DNA of 62,220 nucleotides, taken from positions 1-62,220 of the forward strand of contig NZ_VWXX01000019.1 in assembly GCF_008632335.1 (NCBI RefSeq), in the 5' to 3' direction. The DNA comes from Thiohalocapsa marina (GTDB lineage Bacteria; Pseudomonadota; Gammaproteobacteria; Chromatiales; Chromatiaceae). The notes beneath the pieces were generated by a model. It saw only the letters and a list, made by a program, of their open reading frames with translations, ran no database searches and was not told the origin of the DNA. The translations under genes and the position numbers were made by a program. Numbering within the stretch: position 1 is the first letter of the stretch; each line of letters begins with the position of its first letter. This document shows, piece after piece, positions 1 through 15,300 of the stretch.

Positions 1-60
1 GCGGATAAGCGAAGCGCATCCGCCGTTGTGGCCTGTGGCGGATGCGCTTCGCTTATCCGC
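1..60. repeat. Perfect 24-bp inverted repeat (REP-like hairpin) at the window edge
   Basis: Bases 1-24 are the exact reverse complement of bases 37-60, separated by a 12-base loop. The first 39 bases recur as the last 39 bases of the window (62182-62220). The flanking bases extend the palindrome: CCTAC follows the right arm here and GTAGG precedes the left arm at the far end. This looks like a dispersed palindromic repeat that breaks assemblies. It may also act as a transcript-end hairpin for whatever lies outside. Confidence 0.85.
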
Positions 61-81
61 CCTACCGTGCATCCGTGTAGG

Positions 82-612
82 TTATTTCTGAATCGTGCCT
101 TTGGGCGACGCAGTATCGGCCTTTTGGGTCATGGCCTCGACCGCTGCGCGATCCGTTTCCGGCACCCTTGCCACCGCCTCGGCCTGGGTCTCGGCGACGG
201 CGGCCTTGGCCTGGTCCAGGATGGGGCGGCAATGGCTGCTCAGGCAGACGTCGAGCTGATTCATCACGCAGCCGGCGGCCGGGATGTTGGCATCATCCGA
301 TGGAAAGGCCTGGGACAACTGGTTGACGTATTCGTCGTTGGACAGGTCTCCGCGGTAGAGTTGCGCGGTGAGGTCCCGCACCTGCGTGTCGGTGTCCAGC
401 AGGGTGTCGAGGGGCGTGCCGCCGATGCTGTGGTCGGCGCAGTTCTGGCGCACCAGCGCGAAGAATCCGGCCTCCGTTGGCGACTTCAAGGCCGTCGACA
501 GCCCCATTAGCGGGTTGCCGGCGGTGCCGTCGGAGGCGCAGCCGCCGATCAGCAGCAGGCCGCAGACGAGACCGGTGGTGGCGGCGAGGCGGGGCGTGGG
601 CAGATGGAACAT
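82..612 (-). CDS. Putative lipoprotein, function unknown
   Basis: A 176-residue protein starting at the ATG complementary to 610-612, with GAGG about 7 bases upstream. It opens with a hydrophobic signal (residues ~8-22) ending in a lipobox of the form LIGG-C, so it should be a lipid-anchored periplasmic or outer-membrane protein. The mature part is acidic and Ala/Gln-rich with several cysteines (NCADH, GCVMN, VCLSSHC). The cysteines could form disulfides. I do not recognise a family. It is divergent from the transporter gene beginning at 726, so the 113 bases between them should carry both promoters. Longer in-frame extensions upstream lack a signal sequence and were rejected. Confidence 0.7.
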   Translation of the reverse strand: MFHLPTPRLAATTGLVCGLLLIGGCASDGTAGNPLMGLSTALKSPTEAGFFALVRQNCADHSIGGTPLDTLLDTDTQVRDLTAQLYRGDLSNDEYVNQLSQAFPSDDANIPAAGCVMNQLDVCLSSHCRPILDQAKAAVAETQAEAVARVPETDRAAVEAMTQKADTASPKGTIQK

Positions 613-725
613 CGGTTGTCCTCGGTTACAGAACGGATTCGCCGTCCATTGTAGCGCCATCCCGCGGCTGCTGGCGGGCAATAGCCGTGGCAGACCATCG
701 CCATTCCACAGCACAAGAGGCACCC

Positions 726-1694
726 ATGAACCGGCTGACCATACTGTTCCCGCTCTGGGCGCTGCTATTTTCCGCGCTGGCGTTTTGGCGCCCGGAGTGG
801 TTTGCGGGCGGCAAGCCGCTGATCGTGCCGCTGCTGGGGATGGTGATGTTCGGCATGGGCATGACGCTGACCTGGCAGCACTTTGCCGAGGTGTTGCGCC
901 GTCCGGGCCGGATCGGCCTGGGGCTGGCGCTGCAATACCTGGTGATGCCGCTGGCTGCCCTGGGCATTGCACTGGCGTTGCAACTGCCGCCGGAACTGGT
1001 GGCGGGCCTGGTGCTGCTGGGCGCCAGCCCCGGCGGCACGGCGTCGAATGTGGTGTGCTATCTGGCCCGCGGCGATATCGCGCTGTCCATCACCCTGACC
1101 ACCCTGTCCACGTTGCTGGCCATCGTTGCCACGCCGTTGCTCACCTGGCTGTACGTCGGCCAGCAGGTGCCGGTGCCGGTGGGCAGCATGCTCTGGTCCA
1201 TCTTCAAGATCGTGCTGCTGCCGGTGGCCCTGGGGGTGGCGGTCAATGCCGCGCTTGGTCATCGGCTGGCGGCGGTCAAGTCGGCGTTTCCGCTGCTGTC
1301 GGTGGCAGCCATCGTGGCCATCATCGCCATCATCGTGGCGCTCAACCAGTCCAGCCTGGCGTCTGTCGGCATCCTGGTCGCCCTGGCGGTGGTGTTGCAC
1401 AATGCGGTGGGGCTGGCGGCGGGGTACTGGGCAGGGCGGCTGCTGACCCGCGACGAGCGCACTGCCCGGACCCTGGCCATCGAGGTCGGCATGCAGAATT
1501 CCGGCCTTGCCGTGGCCTTGGCGGTGAAGTATTTCTCCGCCGCGGCGGCCCTGCCGGGTGCGCTGTTTTCCATCTGGCACAACCTGTCCGGCTCCACGTT
1601 GGCCGCGTTCTGGTCGCGCCGACCGGCGCCATCCGTCTCCAGGACCCGTGGCGGGTCGACTGGGCTACAATCCGGGTCTGGCCAGCGCGACTGA
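726..1694 (+). CDS. Bile acid:sodium symporter (BASS) family transporter
   Basis: A 322-residue inner-membrane protein made almost entirely of hydrophobic helices (about nine or ten). It has the family landmarks: an early GMGMTLTW segment, the LLGASPGGTASNV loop in the middle, and a late EVGMQNSGLAVALA segment. These resemble bacterial YocS/PanS-type members, which move organic anions such as pantoate or keto acids with sodium; the real substrate cannot be read from sequence. Start chosen at the ATG at 726 behind AGAGG. The last ~20 residues are polar and atypical. Its TGA shares a base with the ATG of the next gene (TGATG), so the two may be translationally coupled, although the products look unrelated. 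Confidence 0.85.
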   Translation: MNRLTILFPLWALLFSALAFWRPEWFAGGKPLIVPLLGMVMFGMGMTLTWQHFAEVLRRPGRIGLGLALQYLVMPLAALGIALALQLPPELVAGLVLLGASPGGTASNVVCYLARGDIALSITLTTLSTLLAIVATPLLTWLYVGQQVPVPVGSMLWSIFKIVLLPVALGVAVNAALGHRLAAVKSAFPLLSVAAIVAIIAIIVALNQSSLASVGILVALAVVLHNAVGLAAGYWAGRLLTRDERTARTLAIEVGMQNSGLAVALAVKYFSAAAALPGALFSIWHNLSGSTLAAFWSRRPAPSVSRTRGGSTGLQSGSGQRD

Positions 1695-2437
1695 TGCGCA
1701 CAAGACACCACCTGCTGACGATGTCCAAGCCCATGCCCAAGTCCATCCCCAGGCAGATGCCAGCGTCCAGGCCGATGACCGGGCCCATGTCCGGGCCGAT
1801 TTCGGGGCCGAAGCCCATTCTGGCCCGCTTTCGCCTGCTGGCCGCGCTCTGTGCCGGATTGCCGATCGCAGGCCCAGCCGCGGCAGAGCCGCTGTTCTGG
1901 ACCTGTAACGGCTGCCACGGCCCCGACGGCATCAGCCGGGGGCCACACATCCCCACCATCGCGGGCCTGAACTTCCAGTACTTCTATGCCACGATGCAGG
2001 CGTTCCGCAAGGACCGTCGCCAGAGCTCGGTCATGGGGCGGATCGCCAAGGGCTACAAATCCGGCCAACTGCAGCGCATGGCGTTGCACTTCGGCAGCTA
2101 TCCCTGGGTTGGCACGACGGAACCGGTCGACCCGGAGCGAGCGCAACGCGGGCGCGTGCTGCATGCCGAGCATTGCGAGGAGTGTCACGAACAGAACGGC
2201 CATTACCAGGACAAGGAAACACCCCCGCTGGCCGGACAGGCCGGGGGCTATCTCCTGCACCAGATGCAGGACTACCGCAAGGCCGGCAGCGGAATGCAGC
2301 AGCCTCCGCTGATGCAGGAGCGCCTGGAGAAGCTGTCGGATGCGGACCTGATGGCACTGGGCGCGTTCTACGCCAGTGATCTGACGCGGGAATCCGCGGA
2401 GCCGGCGCCGGCCGAGGAGACGGCCGGCACCGAGTAA
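1694..2437 (+). CDS. Diheme c-type cytochrome (cytochrome c4-like), periplasmic
   Basis: Two CXXCH haem-binding motifs are visible, CNGCH near the mature N-terminus and CEECH about 90 residues later. Each is followed by Gly/Pro-rich loops and a later Met that could be the distal ligand. This is the layout of small periplasmic diheme electron carriers of the c4/c553 type. A signal peptide (…LLAALCAGLPIAGPAAA) precedes the first haem site by only a few residues. The start is uncertain. The ATG at 1694 overlaps the upstream stop, 1721 is the next candidate, and the N-terminal ~35 residues are an odd Met/Pro/Ser-rich low-complexity run (MSGPISGPKP), so a start near 1787 is also possible. It faces a diheme peroxidase, suggesting it may donate electrons to it (inference). 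Confidence 0.8.
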   Translation: MRTRHHLLTMSKPMPKSIPRQMPASRPMTGPMSGPISGPKPILARFRLLAALCAGLPIAGPAAAEPLFWTCNGCHGPDGISRGPHIPTIAGLNFQYFYATMQAFRKDRRQSSVMGRIAKGYKSGQLQRMALHFGSYPWVGTTEPVDPERAQRGRVLHAEHCEECHEQNGHYQDKETPPLAGQAGGYLLHQMQDYRKAGSGMQQPPLMQERLEKLSDADLMALGAFYASDLTRESAEPAPAEETAGTE

Positions 2438-2447
2438 GGGAGCCGCA

Positions 2448-2470
2448 GGGCCGGCGCGATTGCCGGTCCC
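2448..2470. terminator. Hairpin between convergent genes, likely bidirectional terminator
   Basis: GGGCCGGC (2448-2455) can pair with GCCGGTCCC (2462-2470) across a 6-base loop, allowing a G-U pair. It lies between the convergent cytochrome and peroxidase genes. No clear T-run is present on either strand, so efficiency is uncertain. Confidence 0.5.
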
Positions 2471-2485
2471 GCGGACAACCGTCGG

Positions 2486-3472
2486 TCAGTCGAACGGCTG
2501 CGGTTGCGGCGTATTGGCGGCGGAAGGCGGCAGGATCGGCATCGCGAAGCTGGGCTGGTCGCCGGTCATGCTCTTCAGGAAGGCCACGATCTGAGCATTC
2601 TCTTCAGGCGTGAAGTTCTTGCCCAGCTGAATCCGGCCCATGGTGTTCACGGCCTCTTCCAGGCTCCAGGCGGCACCGTCGTGGAAGTACGGGTAGGTCA
2701 GCTCCACATTGCGCAGCGTCGGCACCTTGAAGCTGAACCGGTCCGCGTCCTTGCCGGTCACGGCATAGCGGCCCTCGGCCGGGTTGTCGGTCTGATACGG
2801 CTCCACCAGGCCCATCTTCTGGAAGGTGGTGCCACCGGCGGCGGCGCCGTTGTGACAGGCAACGCAGCCACTGTTCTTGAATAGTTCGTAGCCGGCCACC
2901 TCATCGGCGCTGAGCGCGTTCTGATCGCCCAGCAGCCACTTGTCGAAGCGGGAATTCGGCGTTACCAGGGTCTTCTCGAACTCGGCGATGGCCTCAGTGA
3001 CCTTGTCGATGTCGATGCCGTCCTCACCGTAAACCAGCTTGAACTCGTTGACGTAACCGGGAATCGATTCTAGCACGCTGGTGGCCAGGGTGTGCGTAAA
3101 GGCCATCTCGCCGGGGTTGGCGATGGGGCCGCCGGCCTGTTCCTTCAGGTCCGCCGCGCGGCCGTCCCAGAACTGGGCGACGCTGAGGCTGGAGTTCAGT
3201 ACGGTCGGCGAGTTGATCGGGCCCTCTTGCCAGTTGTGGCCAATGGAGGTCCGCAGGTTGTCGGAGCCGCCCATGCTCAGGTTGTGACAGGAGTTGCAGG
3301 AGATGAAGCCGGACTTGGACAGGCGTGGGTCGAAATACAGCTTCTTGCCCAGCTCCGCCTGAGCCAGGTTGATCTCCTGGGCCGGGCGGATCGGCTGGAT
3401 CGGCTCGCTGGCGAAAACGGCGGTGCTGGGGGCCACGGCAACCAGTGCCGCGGCCAGGACTTTCAATTTCAT
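2486..3472 (-). CDS. Diheme cytochrome c peroxidase / MauG-family protein, periplasmic
   Basis: A 328-residue protein with a clear signal peptide (MKLKVLAAALVAVAPSTAVFA) and two haem c sites, CNSCH and CVACH. It has the family's other marks: LGKKLYFDPRLS near the N-terminus, the FWDGRA segment, NPGEMA, the PTLRNVELTYPYFHDG block and a C-terminal IVAFLKS helix. Bacterial diheme peroxidases reduce hydrogen peroxide to water with electrons from periplasmic cytochromes. The start is fixed by the strong AGGAGG 8 bases upstream. The length is normal for the family. The neighbouring cytochrome could be the electron donor. MauG-like maturation roles cannot be excluded from sequence alone. Confidence 0.92.
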   Translation of the reverse strand: MKLKVLAAALVAVAPSTAVFASEPIQPIRPAQEINLAQAELGKKLYFDPRLSKSGFISCNSCHNLSMGGSDNLRTSIGHNWQEGPINSPTVLNSSLSVAQFWDGRAADLKEQAGGPIANPGEMAFTHTLATSVLESIPGYVNEFKLVYGEDGIDIDKVTEAIAEFEKTLVTPNSRFDKWLLGDQNALSADEVAGYELFKNSGCVACHNGAAAGGTTFQKMGLVEPYQTDNPAEGRYAVTGKDADRFSFKVPTLRNVELTYPYFHDGAAWSLEEAVNTMGRIQLGKNFTPEENAQIVAFLKSMTGDQPSFAMPILPPSAANTPQPQPFD

Positions 3473-3775
3473 GGTGTGCCTCCTGGGTATAACGGATGAC
3501 GGGCGGTGGCGGCACATCGCCAACCCCCCGGGCCCGTGTCAGAGTAGACCAATCCGATCGGACACCAACTGAGCCAGGTCAAGGTAACTAGGGGAAAGCG
3601 CCAGTGGCCTCCCGAAAAACCTGTGTACTGCTTGCCGGTTTCCCTTATTTGCCGCGTGGTGCGGTTACCTGACGGAGAGCGTACCGCTGGGCGCCAGCCC
3701 GTCATCTAGCCAGAGCCTTGCATGGGCAGCGGCAGGCATCAGCCCGATGGTGGAAACCATTGTGCAACCATTCTG
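3473..3775. other. Intergenic region, no gene seen
   Basis: About 300 bases upstream of both the peroxidase (minus) and the antitoxin (plus), so it should hold two divergent promoters. The only clear signal is the AGGAGG of the peroxidase gene. I see no conserved operator, RNA or ORF. Confidence 0.5.
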
Positions 3776-4027
3776 ATGTCTTCCATGCCTGCGTTAACTA
3801 TCAAGCACATCCCCGCCGGCCTCTGTGAACAACTCAAGGCCAATGCCGCCGCCCACCATCGCAGTCTCAACGGCGCGTTGATCGCCACCCTGGAGCAGGC
3901 CCTGTTGAGCCACCCCCTGGATGCCAAGGGGCAACTGGCTGAAAATCGCGCGCTGCGTGAGCAAATGGCGCTGCCTGCCCTGGATCCGGACGAGATCCGG
4001 GAAGCGATCGACGCGGGTCGGCCATGA
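3776..4027 (+). CDS. FitA/VapB-like ribbon-helix-helix antitoxin
   Basis: An 83-residue protein with the N-terminal pattern of FitA-type antitoxins: a short beta strand (LTIKHIP), then a helix (LCEQLKANAAAHHRSLNG) continuing into a second helix (ALIATLEQAL). This is the ribbon-helix-helix DNA-binding fold. The C-terminal tail (LREQMALPALDPDEIREAIDAGRP) matches the usual toxin-neutralising tail. Its TGA overlaps the ATG of the PIN toxin by two bases (ATGA), the classic translationally coupled toxin-antitoxin layout. The pair would normally autorepress its own promoter. MSSMPAL was chosen as the start; MPALTI, three codons later, is equally possible. Confidence 0.82.
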   Translation: MSSMPALTIKHIPAGLCEQLKANAAAHHRSLNGALIATLEQALLSHPLDAKGQLAENRALREQMALPALDPDEIREAIDAGRP

Positions 4028-4442
4028 TTGTTGTCGACACCAACATCCTCGCTTACCTGCTGCTGCCCACGCCTCGTACGGATGAGGCGGAATCGCGCTA
4101 TGCGCGTGATCCGCGCCGCCGCTTTGGCGCTCGGAATTTCGCAACGTCCTGCTGACCTATTTGCGGAAGGAACTGCTGGGTCTGCATGCGGCCTTGCGCG
4201 TGCAGGAGCAGGCTGAATGGGTGCTGGCCGGGCGCGAGTTTGGCATGCGTTCCACACACGTCCTGCCGTTGGCCGCCGCCAGCGGATGTTCCGCCTACGA
4301 TTGCGAGTTCGTCGCCATTGCCGAGGGGCTGCAGGTGCCGCTCTTTACCGCGGACAAGCGCGTACTCAAGGCCTTTCCAGCGATTGCCCGGCCATTGAGC
4401 GCCGGCTCCGAGTTGGTTCCTGGCGACACAGCAACGCACTGA
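4024..4442 (+). pseudogene. PIN-domain toxin (VapC/FitB-like), frameshifted
   Basis: The reading frame opens as a PIN ribonuclease (MIVVDTNILAYLLLP, with the first catalytic Asp) and runs about 30 codons to DPRR. It then loses frame and stops at a TGA near 4150. The rest of the family sequence continues in another frame from about 4125: WRSEFRNVLLTYLRKELLGL, then the YDCEFVAIAE motif carrying late acidic residues, and VPLFTADKRVLKAFP to the stop at 4440-4442. The break lies in a GC-rich run (about 4110-4125) and seems to lack a few bases of the usual DP-W-AP-LW stretch. This is either a real inactivating mutation or a sequencing error. The intact antitoxin is kept, so a toxin-dead pair is plausible. 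Confidence 0.82.
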
Positions 4443-4631
4443 CGGCGGGCCGAGCGCGGGGCGTGCAAGCGATGTCGACGGCGGATAACGGGCGGGCGAC
4501 CGCGCGGGGAGACGCGGCGCAGGCGGACCATTCAGAGTGGGAAAGGGTGGTCTTCTGGGGGGCTGAATGGTGGATCGAGTTTGAGGCTGAAGGCGAAACT
4601 CAAATAACTTCAGTGGTTTGAGGTCATCAAA

Positions 4632-4721
4632 TGGCGGAGAGGGTGGGATTCGAACCCACGGACCCCGTAAGGGGTCACTTGATTTCGAGTCAAGCCCGTT
4701 CGGCCACTCCGGCACCTCTCC
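4632..4721 (-). tRNA. tRNA-Ser (anticodon CGA)
   Basis: Read on the minus strand it begins GGAGAGGTGCCGGAGTGG and ends in an encoded CCA (4632-4634). The acceptor arms GGAGAGG and CCTCTCC pair. The anticodon stem CTTGA/TCAAG encloses the loop CTCGAAA, giving anticodon CGA (4685-4687), which reads UCG. A long variable arm (ACCCC…GGGGT) is typical of class II serine tRNAs, and the T arm carries GTTCGAATC. Total length is 90 bases. Confidence 0.97.
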
Positions 4722-4792
4722 GGCAAGCCGTGCAGTATACCGGGTCAGAGCGCTGCTGTGAACCGCTTTGCGAGGCGGTGTGTGGGCTGTGC

Positions 4793-6831
<2,039 letters not shown>

Positions 6832-6848
6832 GGGGCAGGGCTCGGCGC

Positions 6849-8450
<1,602 letters not shown>

Positions 8451-8494
8451 TCAGCTTGCAAACTTCCAGCTTCCAACTTCTCAACTTCAGACTC

Positions 8495-9851
8495 ATGGAC
8501 TTCGCCCCCAGCGCAGAAACCGTCGTCGATTTCAGCCGTGACATCTGGAGCGTGTCGCGGCTTGCGTCCGAGGTGCGTGCGGTGCTCGAAGGCAGCTTCC
8601 CGTTGCTGTGGGTGCGCGGCGAGATTTCCAACCTGTCGCGGCCGGCATCGGGCCACATCTACTTCTCGCTCAAGGACGAAGGGGCGCAGGTGCGCTGCGC
8701 CATGTTCCGCCACAAGCGCCGCCTGCTGTCGTTCGAGCCCGCCAACGGCACCCAGGTGCTGTTGCGCGCCCGCGTCGGCCTGTACGAGCCCCGGGGCGAT
8801 TTCCAGCTGGTGGTGGAGCACATGGAGGCGGCCGGCGAGGGGGCGCTGCGGCTGCAGCTGGAGCGGCTCAAGCAGCGCCTGGCCGCCGAGGGCCTGTTCA
8901 ACGCCGCCCACAAGCGTCCGTTGCCGCCGTTTCCGCGCCAGGTGGGGCTGATCACCTCGGCCAGCGGCGCCGCCGTGCATGATCTGCTGACTGTACTGCG
9001 CCGGCGGTTGCCGCTGTTGCCGGTGCTGATCTATCCAGTGCCGGTGCAGGGCGACGACGCGGCCGGGGCCATGGTGGAGGCCCTGGGTCTGGCCAATCGG
9101 CGGGCGGACTGCGATCTGCTGATCCTGGCCCGGGGCGGTGGTGCGCTGGAGGACCTGATGGCCTTCAATGACGAGGCCCTGGTCCGCGCCATCCGCGCCT
9201 CCGCCATCCCCGTGCTCACCGGGATCGGGCACGAAGTGGACATCACCCTGGCCGATCTGGCCGCCGACCAGCGCGGCGCCACGCCCTCGGCGGCGGCGGA
9301 GCTGGCCGTGCCGTCCGCCGAGCAGCTGATGCAGCGGCTCGACGTGCTTCAAGCACGGCTGTTCGCGGCACAGCGCCGTCGGCTGGACGACGCCGGGCGC
9401 CGCATCGACCGCTCCATCCGCCATCTGCGGCTGCTGCACCCGATGGCGCGGCTGCAGCAGCTGGCCCAGCGGTTGGACCAGTGCGAGTTCCGCCTGAAGA
9501 CGGCGACCCTGACGCGGCTGGGGGTGGCGACCGCCGCACTGGCGGCGTCGCGGGGGCGGCTGTTGCGGGCAACCCCGCGCTGGGCGGTGGAGTCATATCA
9601 GGCCCGGGTGCATACGCTGGACGAGCGCCTGCGCCATGCCGCCGCGCGCCTGCTGCCGGAGCGTGCGGAGCGCCTGTCTGCACTGGCGCATCGGCTGGAC
9701 GCCCTCAGCCCGCTGTCCACGCTGGCGCGTGGCTATGCCATCGTGCGCCGGACAGACAGCGGCGAGGTGGTGCGCAATGCCGACGCGGTGCCTGACGGGG
9801 CGCATATCACGGTGACCTGTCAGCAGGGAGAATTGACCGCTCGGGTCGAGC

Positions 9852-9859
<8 letters not shown>
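8495..9859 (+). CDS. xseA: Exodeoxyribonuclease VII large subunit
   Basis: A 454-residue subunit of the single-strand DNA exonuclease that acts in repair and clears toxic ssDNA. The N-terminal OB-fold is clear ([33 protein letters not shown]). The catalytic core follows ([62 protein letters not shown]). A long Arg/Leu-rich coiled-coil region and the C-terminal [10 protein letters not shown] segment complete it. Start taken as MDFAPS; the upstream in-frame extension is a low-complexity leader that is unlikely to be translated. Its last 8 bases overlap the next gene. The small subunit gene xseB is not in this window. Confidence 0.96.
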
Positions 9860-12119
<2,260 letters not shown>

Positions 12120-12251
12120 AACCGGGCGCGCGACCGCTGTCGGTCTGGCCACTGCGTGCGCCGGGCAGGTCATGCAGGTCACATTGCCTGTAGTATGTCG
12201 ACGGCACCCGGGGCTGATAGTCTGCGTCACACGGGGGGCACGCCCAGCATC

Positions 12252-12279
12252 CGCGGCAGCGCTTCTACGAGCTGCCGCG
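12252..12279 (+). promoter_or_regulatory. Perfect 9-bp hairpin in the ygiQ / GGDEF-EAL intergenic leader
   Basis: CGCGGCAGC (12252-12260) is the exact complement of GCTGCCGCG (12271-12279) across a 10-base loop. It sits 133 bases after ygiQ and 67 bases before the start of the GGDEF-EAL gene. There is no T-run after it. It may be a weak terminator for ygiQ or a structured leader for the c-di-GMP gene. I see none of the conserved sequence of known c-di-GMP riboswitches. Confidence 0.45.
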
Positions 12280-12345
12280 TGTAGGATGCTTTCGGTTGAT
12301 TAAGGACTTTCGGTCACTCCGACACCCCGGATCCACCGGAGACTC

Positions 12346-15300
12346 ATGCCACTGCTGAAACTGCAATTCGCCATCGCGCTGGCCTATGCCCTGCTCGCGG
12401 CGGCCGGCATGGTCTTGGCGATCCCGCCCGGCTACGCCAGCCCCCTGTTCCCCGCCGCTGGGCTGGCGCTTGCCGTCGCACTGCAGTTCGGGCGCACAGC
12501 ATTGCCCGGCATCTGGCTCGGCTCCGCCGGGGCCAACCTCTGGCACAGCTGGCATGTCGGCATCCTGAGCCCGACAACGACGGTGCTGGCGGTCGTGATC
12601 GGCATCGGCGCCATGCTGCAGGCCTGGTTCGGCGCCTGGCTCGTGCGGCGCTGGCAGGGGGCGCGCTGGCAGGCCCTGGAGCAGGAGCAGGACTCGGCGC
12701 TGTTGCTGCTGTTGGGCGGTGTGCTGGCCTGTGTCCTGTCTGCCAGCGTCGGTACGGCGGCCCTGCTGGCGGCGGACCTGGTGCATCCCGCCGGGCTCGC
12801 ATTCCAGTGGTGGAACTGGTACCTGGGCGACACCCTTGGCGTACTGATCTTCGCGCCGCTGAGCCTGTGCCTGATCAATCGCCACGACCCGGTGTGGCGG
12901 GAGCGGCTGCGCAGGATGGTGGTGCCCGTGCTGCTGGCCCTGGGCCTGGCGGTTGCGGCCTTCCATGGCGCGGCGCGCTGGGAGGGCCAACAGCAGCAGG
13001 ATCAACTCAGTGCCGATGCCGAGCAGATCGCCAAGGGCATCAGCGCGCGCCTGATCACCCACCGCGAGGTGCTGGCGTCGCTGCAGCATTTCATCGGCGC
13101 CACGCCGGACTTCGATTATGAGCAGTTCCGGCTGTTCACCCAGATCACGCTGCAGGACAATCCGGACATCTTTGCCCTGAGCTTCAACGACCTGGTGGCC
13201 GATGCAGAGCGGCTCGACTATGAAGCCCGCATCAGCGCCCTGTCGCCGCTCGGTGCCTTCCAGATCACCGAGCGCGATGCGAACGGGCAGCTGATCCGTG
13301 CCCAGACCCGCCCGGAATACTTGGCGGTGCGCTACATCGTGCCGCTTGCGGGCAACCGCCCGGCGGTGGGCTACGACATCCACTCCGACCCGGTGCGGCG
13401 TGTCGCCATCGAGCGCGCCCGGGCCACCGATGCCATGGCCGTGACCGCCCCCATCCTGCTGGTGCAGGAGCAGCAGCAACGCGTCGGCCTGCTGGAGCTT
13501 TTGCCCGTGGCGGCGGCCTCAGACGACGGCCAGCCCGCGGCGAAGCCCCATCGCGGCTTTGCCGTGGCCGTGGTCAAGGTGGATCAGATGATCGACATCG
13601 CGACCCGTGGACGGGTGCCGGACAATCTGCGCTTCGAGCTGGTCGATCTCCAGGCGCCGCCAGAGCGTGGCCTGCTGTATCGCTCTGACGCGCCGGTGCC
13701 GGGACCCTCTCCGGTGACCTCCACGCCGGTCGACTGGAGCACCGATCTGCGCATGGGCGATCGCGACTGGCAGTTGCGCGTGGCGGTGACCGAGGCCTAT
13801 CGGCAGCAGCATCGGCCCTGGCTGGCCTGGGCCATTGGCCTGGTGGGCCTGCTGTTCGCGGCGCTGCTGCAGGTGCTATTGCTGGGCATGACCGGGCATG
13901 CCGCCATCATCCAGCGCAAGAACACCCAGCTGCTGCTGGCCGAAAAGGTGTTCGACAACAGCGGCGAGGCGATCGTGGTGACGGACACGTTGGGTATGGT
14001 GCTGTGCACCAACCCTGCGTTCAGCCGCATCACCGGCTATGCGCCCGAGGAGATCGCGGGCCGGAACCTGCGACTGCTGCAGTCCGGGCGGCACTCACGG
14101 GACTTCTACCGCGACCTCTGGCGACAACTGAAGCGCTCCGGCCAGTGGCAGGGCGAGATCTGGAACCGCCGCAAGTCTGGCGAGCTGTATCCGGAGTGGC
14201 TGACCATCGCGACGGTCAGGGACGAGCAGGGCGCCCCGATCCATTACGTCGGCACCTTTTCCGACATCAGCGCTGCCAAGCAGGCACAGGAGCAGATCCA
14301 GTTCCTGGCCTACCACGACGCCCTCACCGGCCTGGCCAATCGCATGCTGTGCATGGACCGCATCGACCACGCGCTGGCCCATTCGCGCCGCCATGGCGGC
14401 CGCATCGCACTGCTGGCCATGGACCTGGATCGGTTCAAGCTGATCAACGACAGCTATGGGCACGAGGTGGGGGACCGGCTGCTGAAGGCGGTGGCGAAAC
14501 GCCTGCAGCACATGGTCCGGGCGGAGGATACGCTGTCACGGCTCTCGGGGGATGAGTTCCTGATCGTCCTGTTCGACACCGGTGACGACCATGCCGTCTC
14601 CACCAAATGCGAGGCCATTCTGGCCAACCTGTCTCGGCCCTTCGATCTCGGCGGCCGGCAACTGAGCATCTCGTTCTCTATCGGTGTTGCCGTCTATCCG
14701 GGCGACGGCGACGATACCGCCACCCTGTTGCGCAATGCCGACACGGCGCTCTATCAGGCGAAGAAAAGCGGCCGCAACACCAGGCGCCTGTTCGACCAAC
14801 AGATGAACCAGGAGGTTGTGCGCTATGTCGAGACGCGCGACGCGCTGAAGCTGGCGCTGGCGCACGGGGAACTGGAGCTGCACTATCAGCCGCAGATCGC
14901 CCTCGGTGCCCGACGCAAGGATGACCGACTGATCGGCGCCGAGGCACTGCTGCGCTGGAACCATCCCGAACGGGGCCTGGTGATGCCCGATGACTTCATC
15001 GGCGTGGCAGAGGAGAGCGGCCTGATCGTGCCGATCGGCGCCTGGGTGCTACGTCAGGCATGCCGCCAGGCAGTGGCCTGGCAGGCTGCAGGGCTCCCCG
15101 TGGACATCATTGCCGTCAATTTTTCCGCCGTGCAGTTTCGCCAGGGCAAGATCGATGCGGTCGTGTTCGACGCGCTGGAGGAATCCGGACTCGCGCCGGA
15201 GTGTCTGGACCTGGAGATTACCGAGAGCATCCTCCTTGAGGATCTGCAACGGGTGCTGGCGGCGTTGCAGCGCTTCGAGGCGCGCGGCATCCAGTTGTCC

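Noticed and set aside
12120-12345. c-di-GMP riboswitch ahead of the GGDEF-EAL gene
   Set aside because: The conserved core of known c-di-GMP aptamers is not present; only a simple hairpin is seen.
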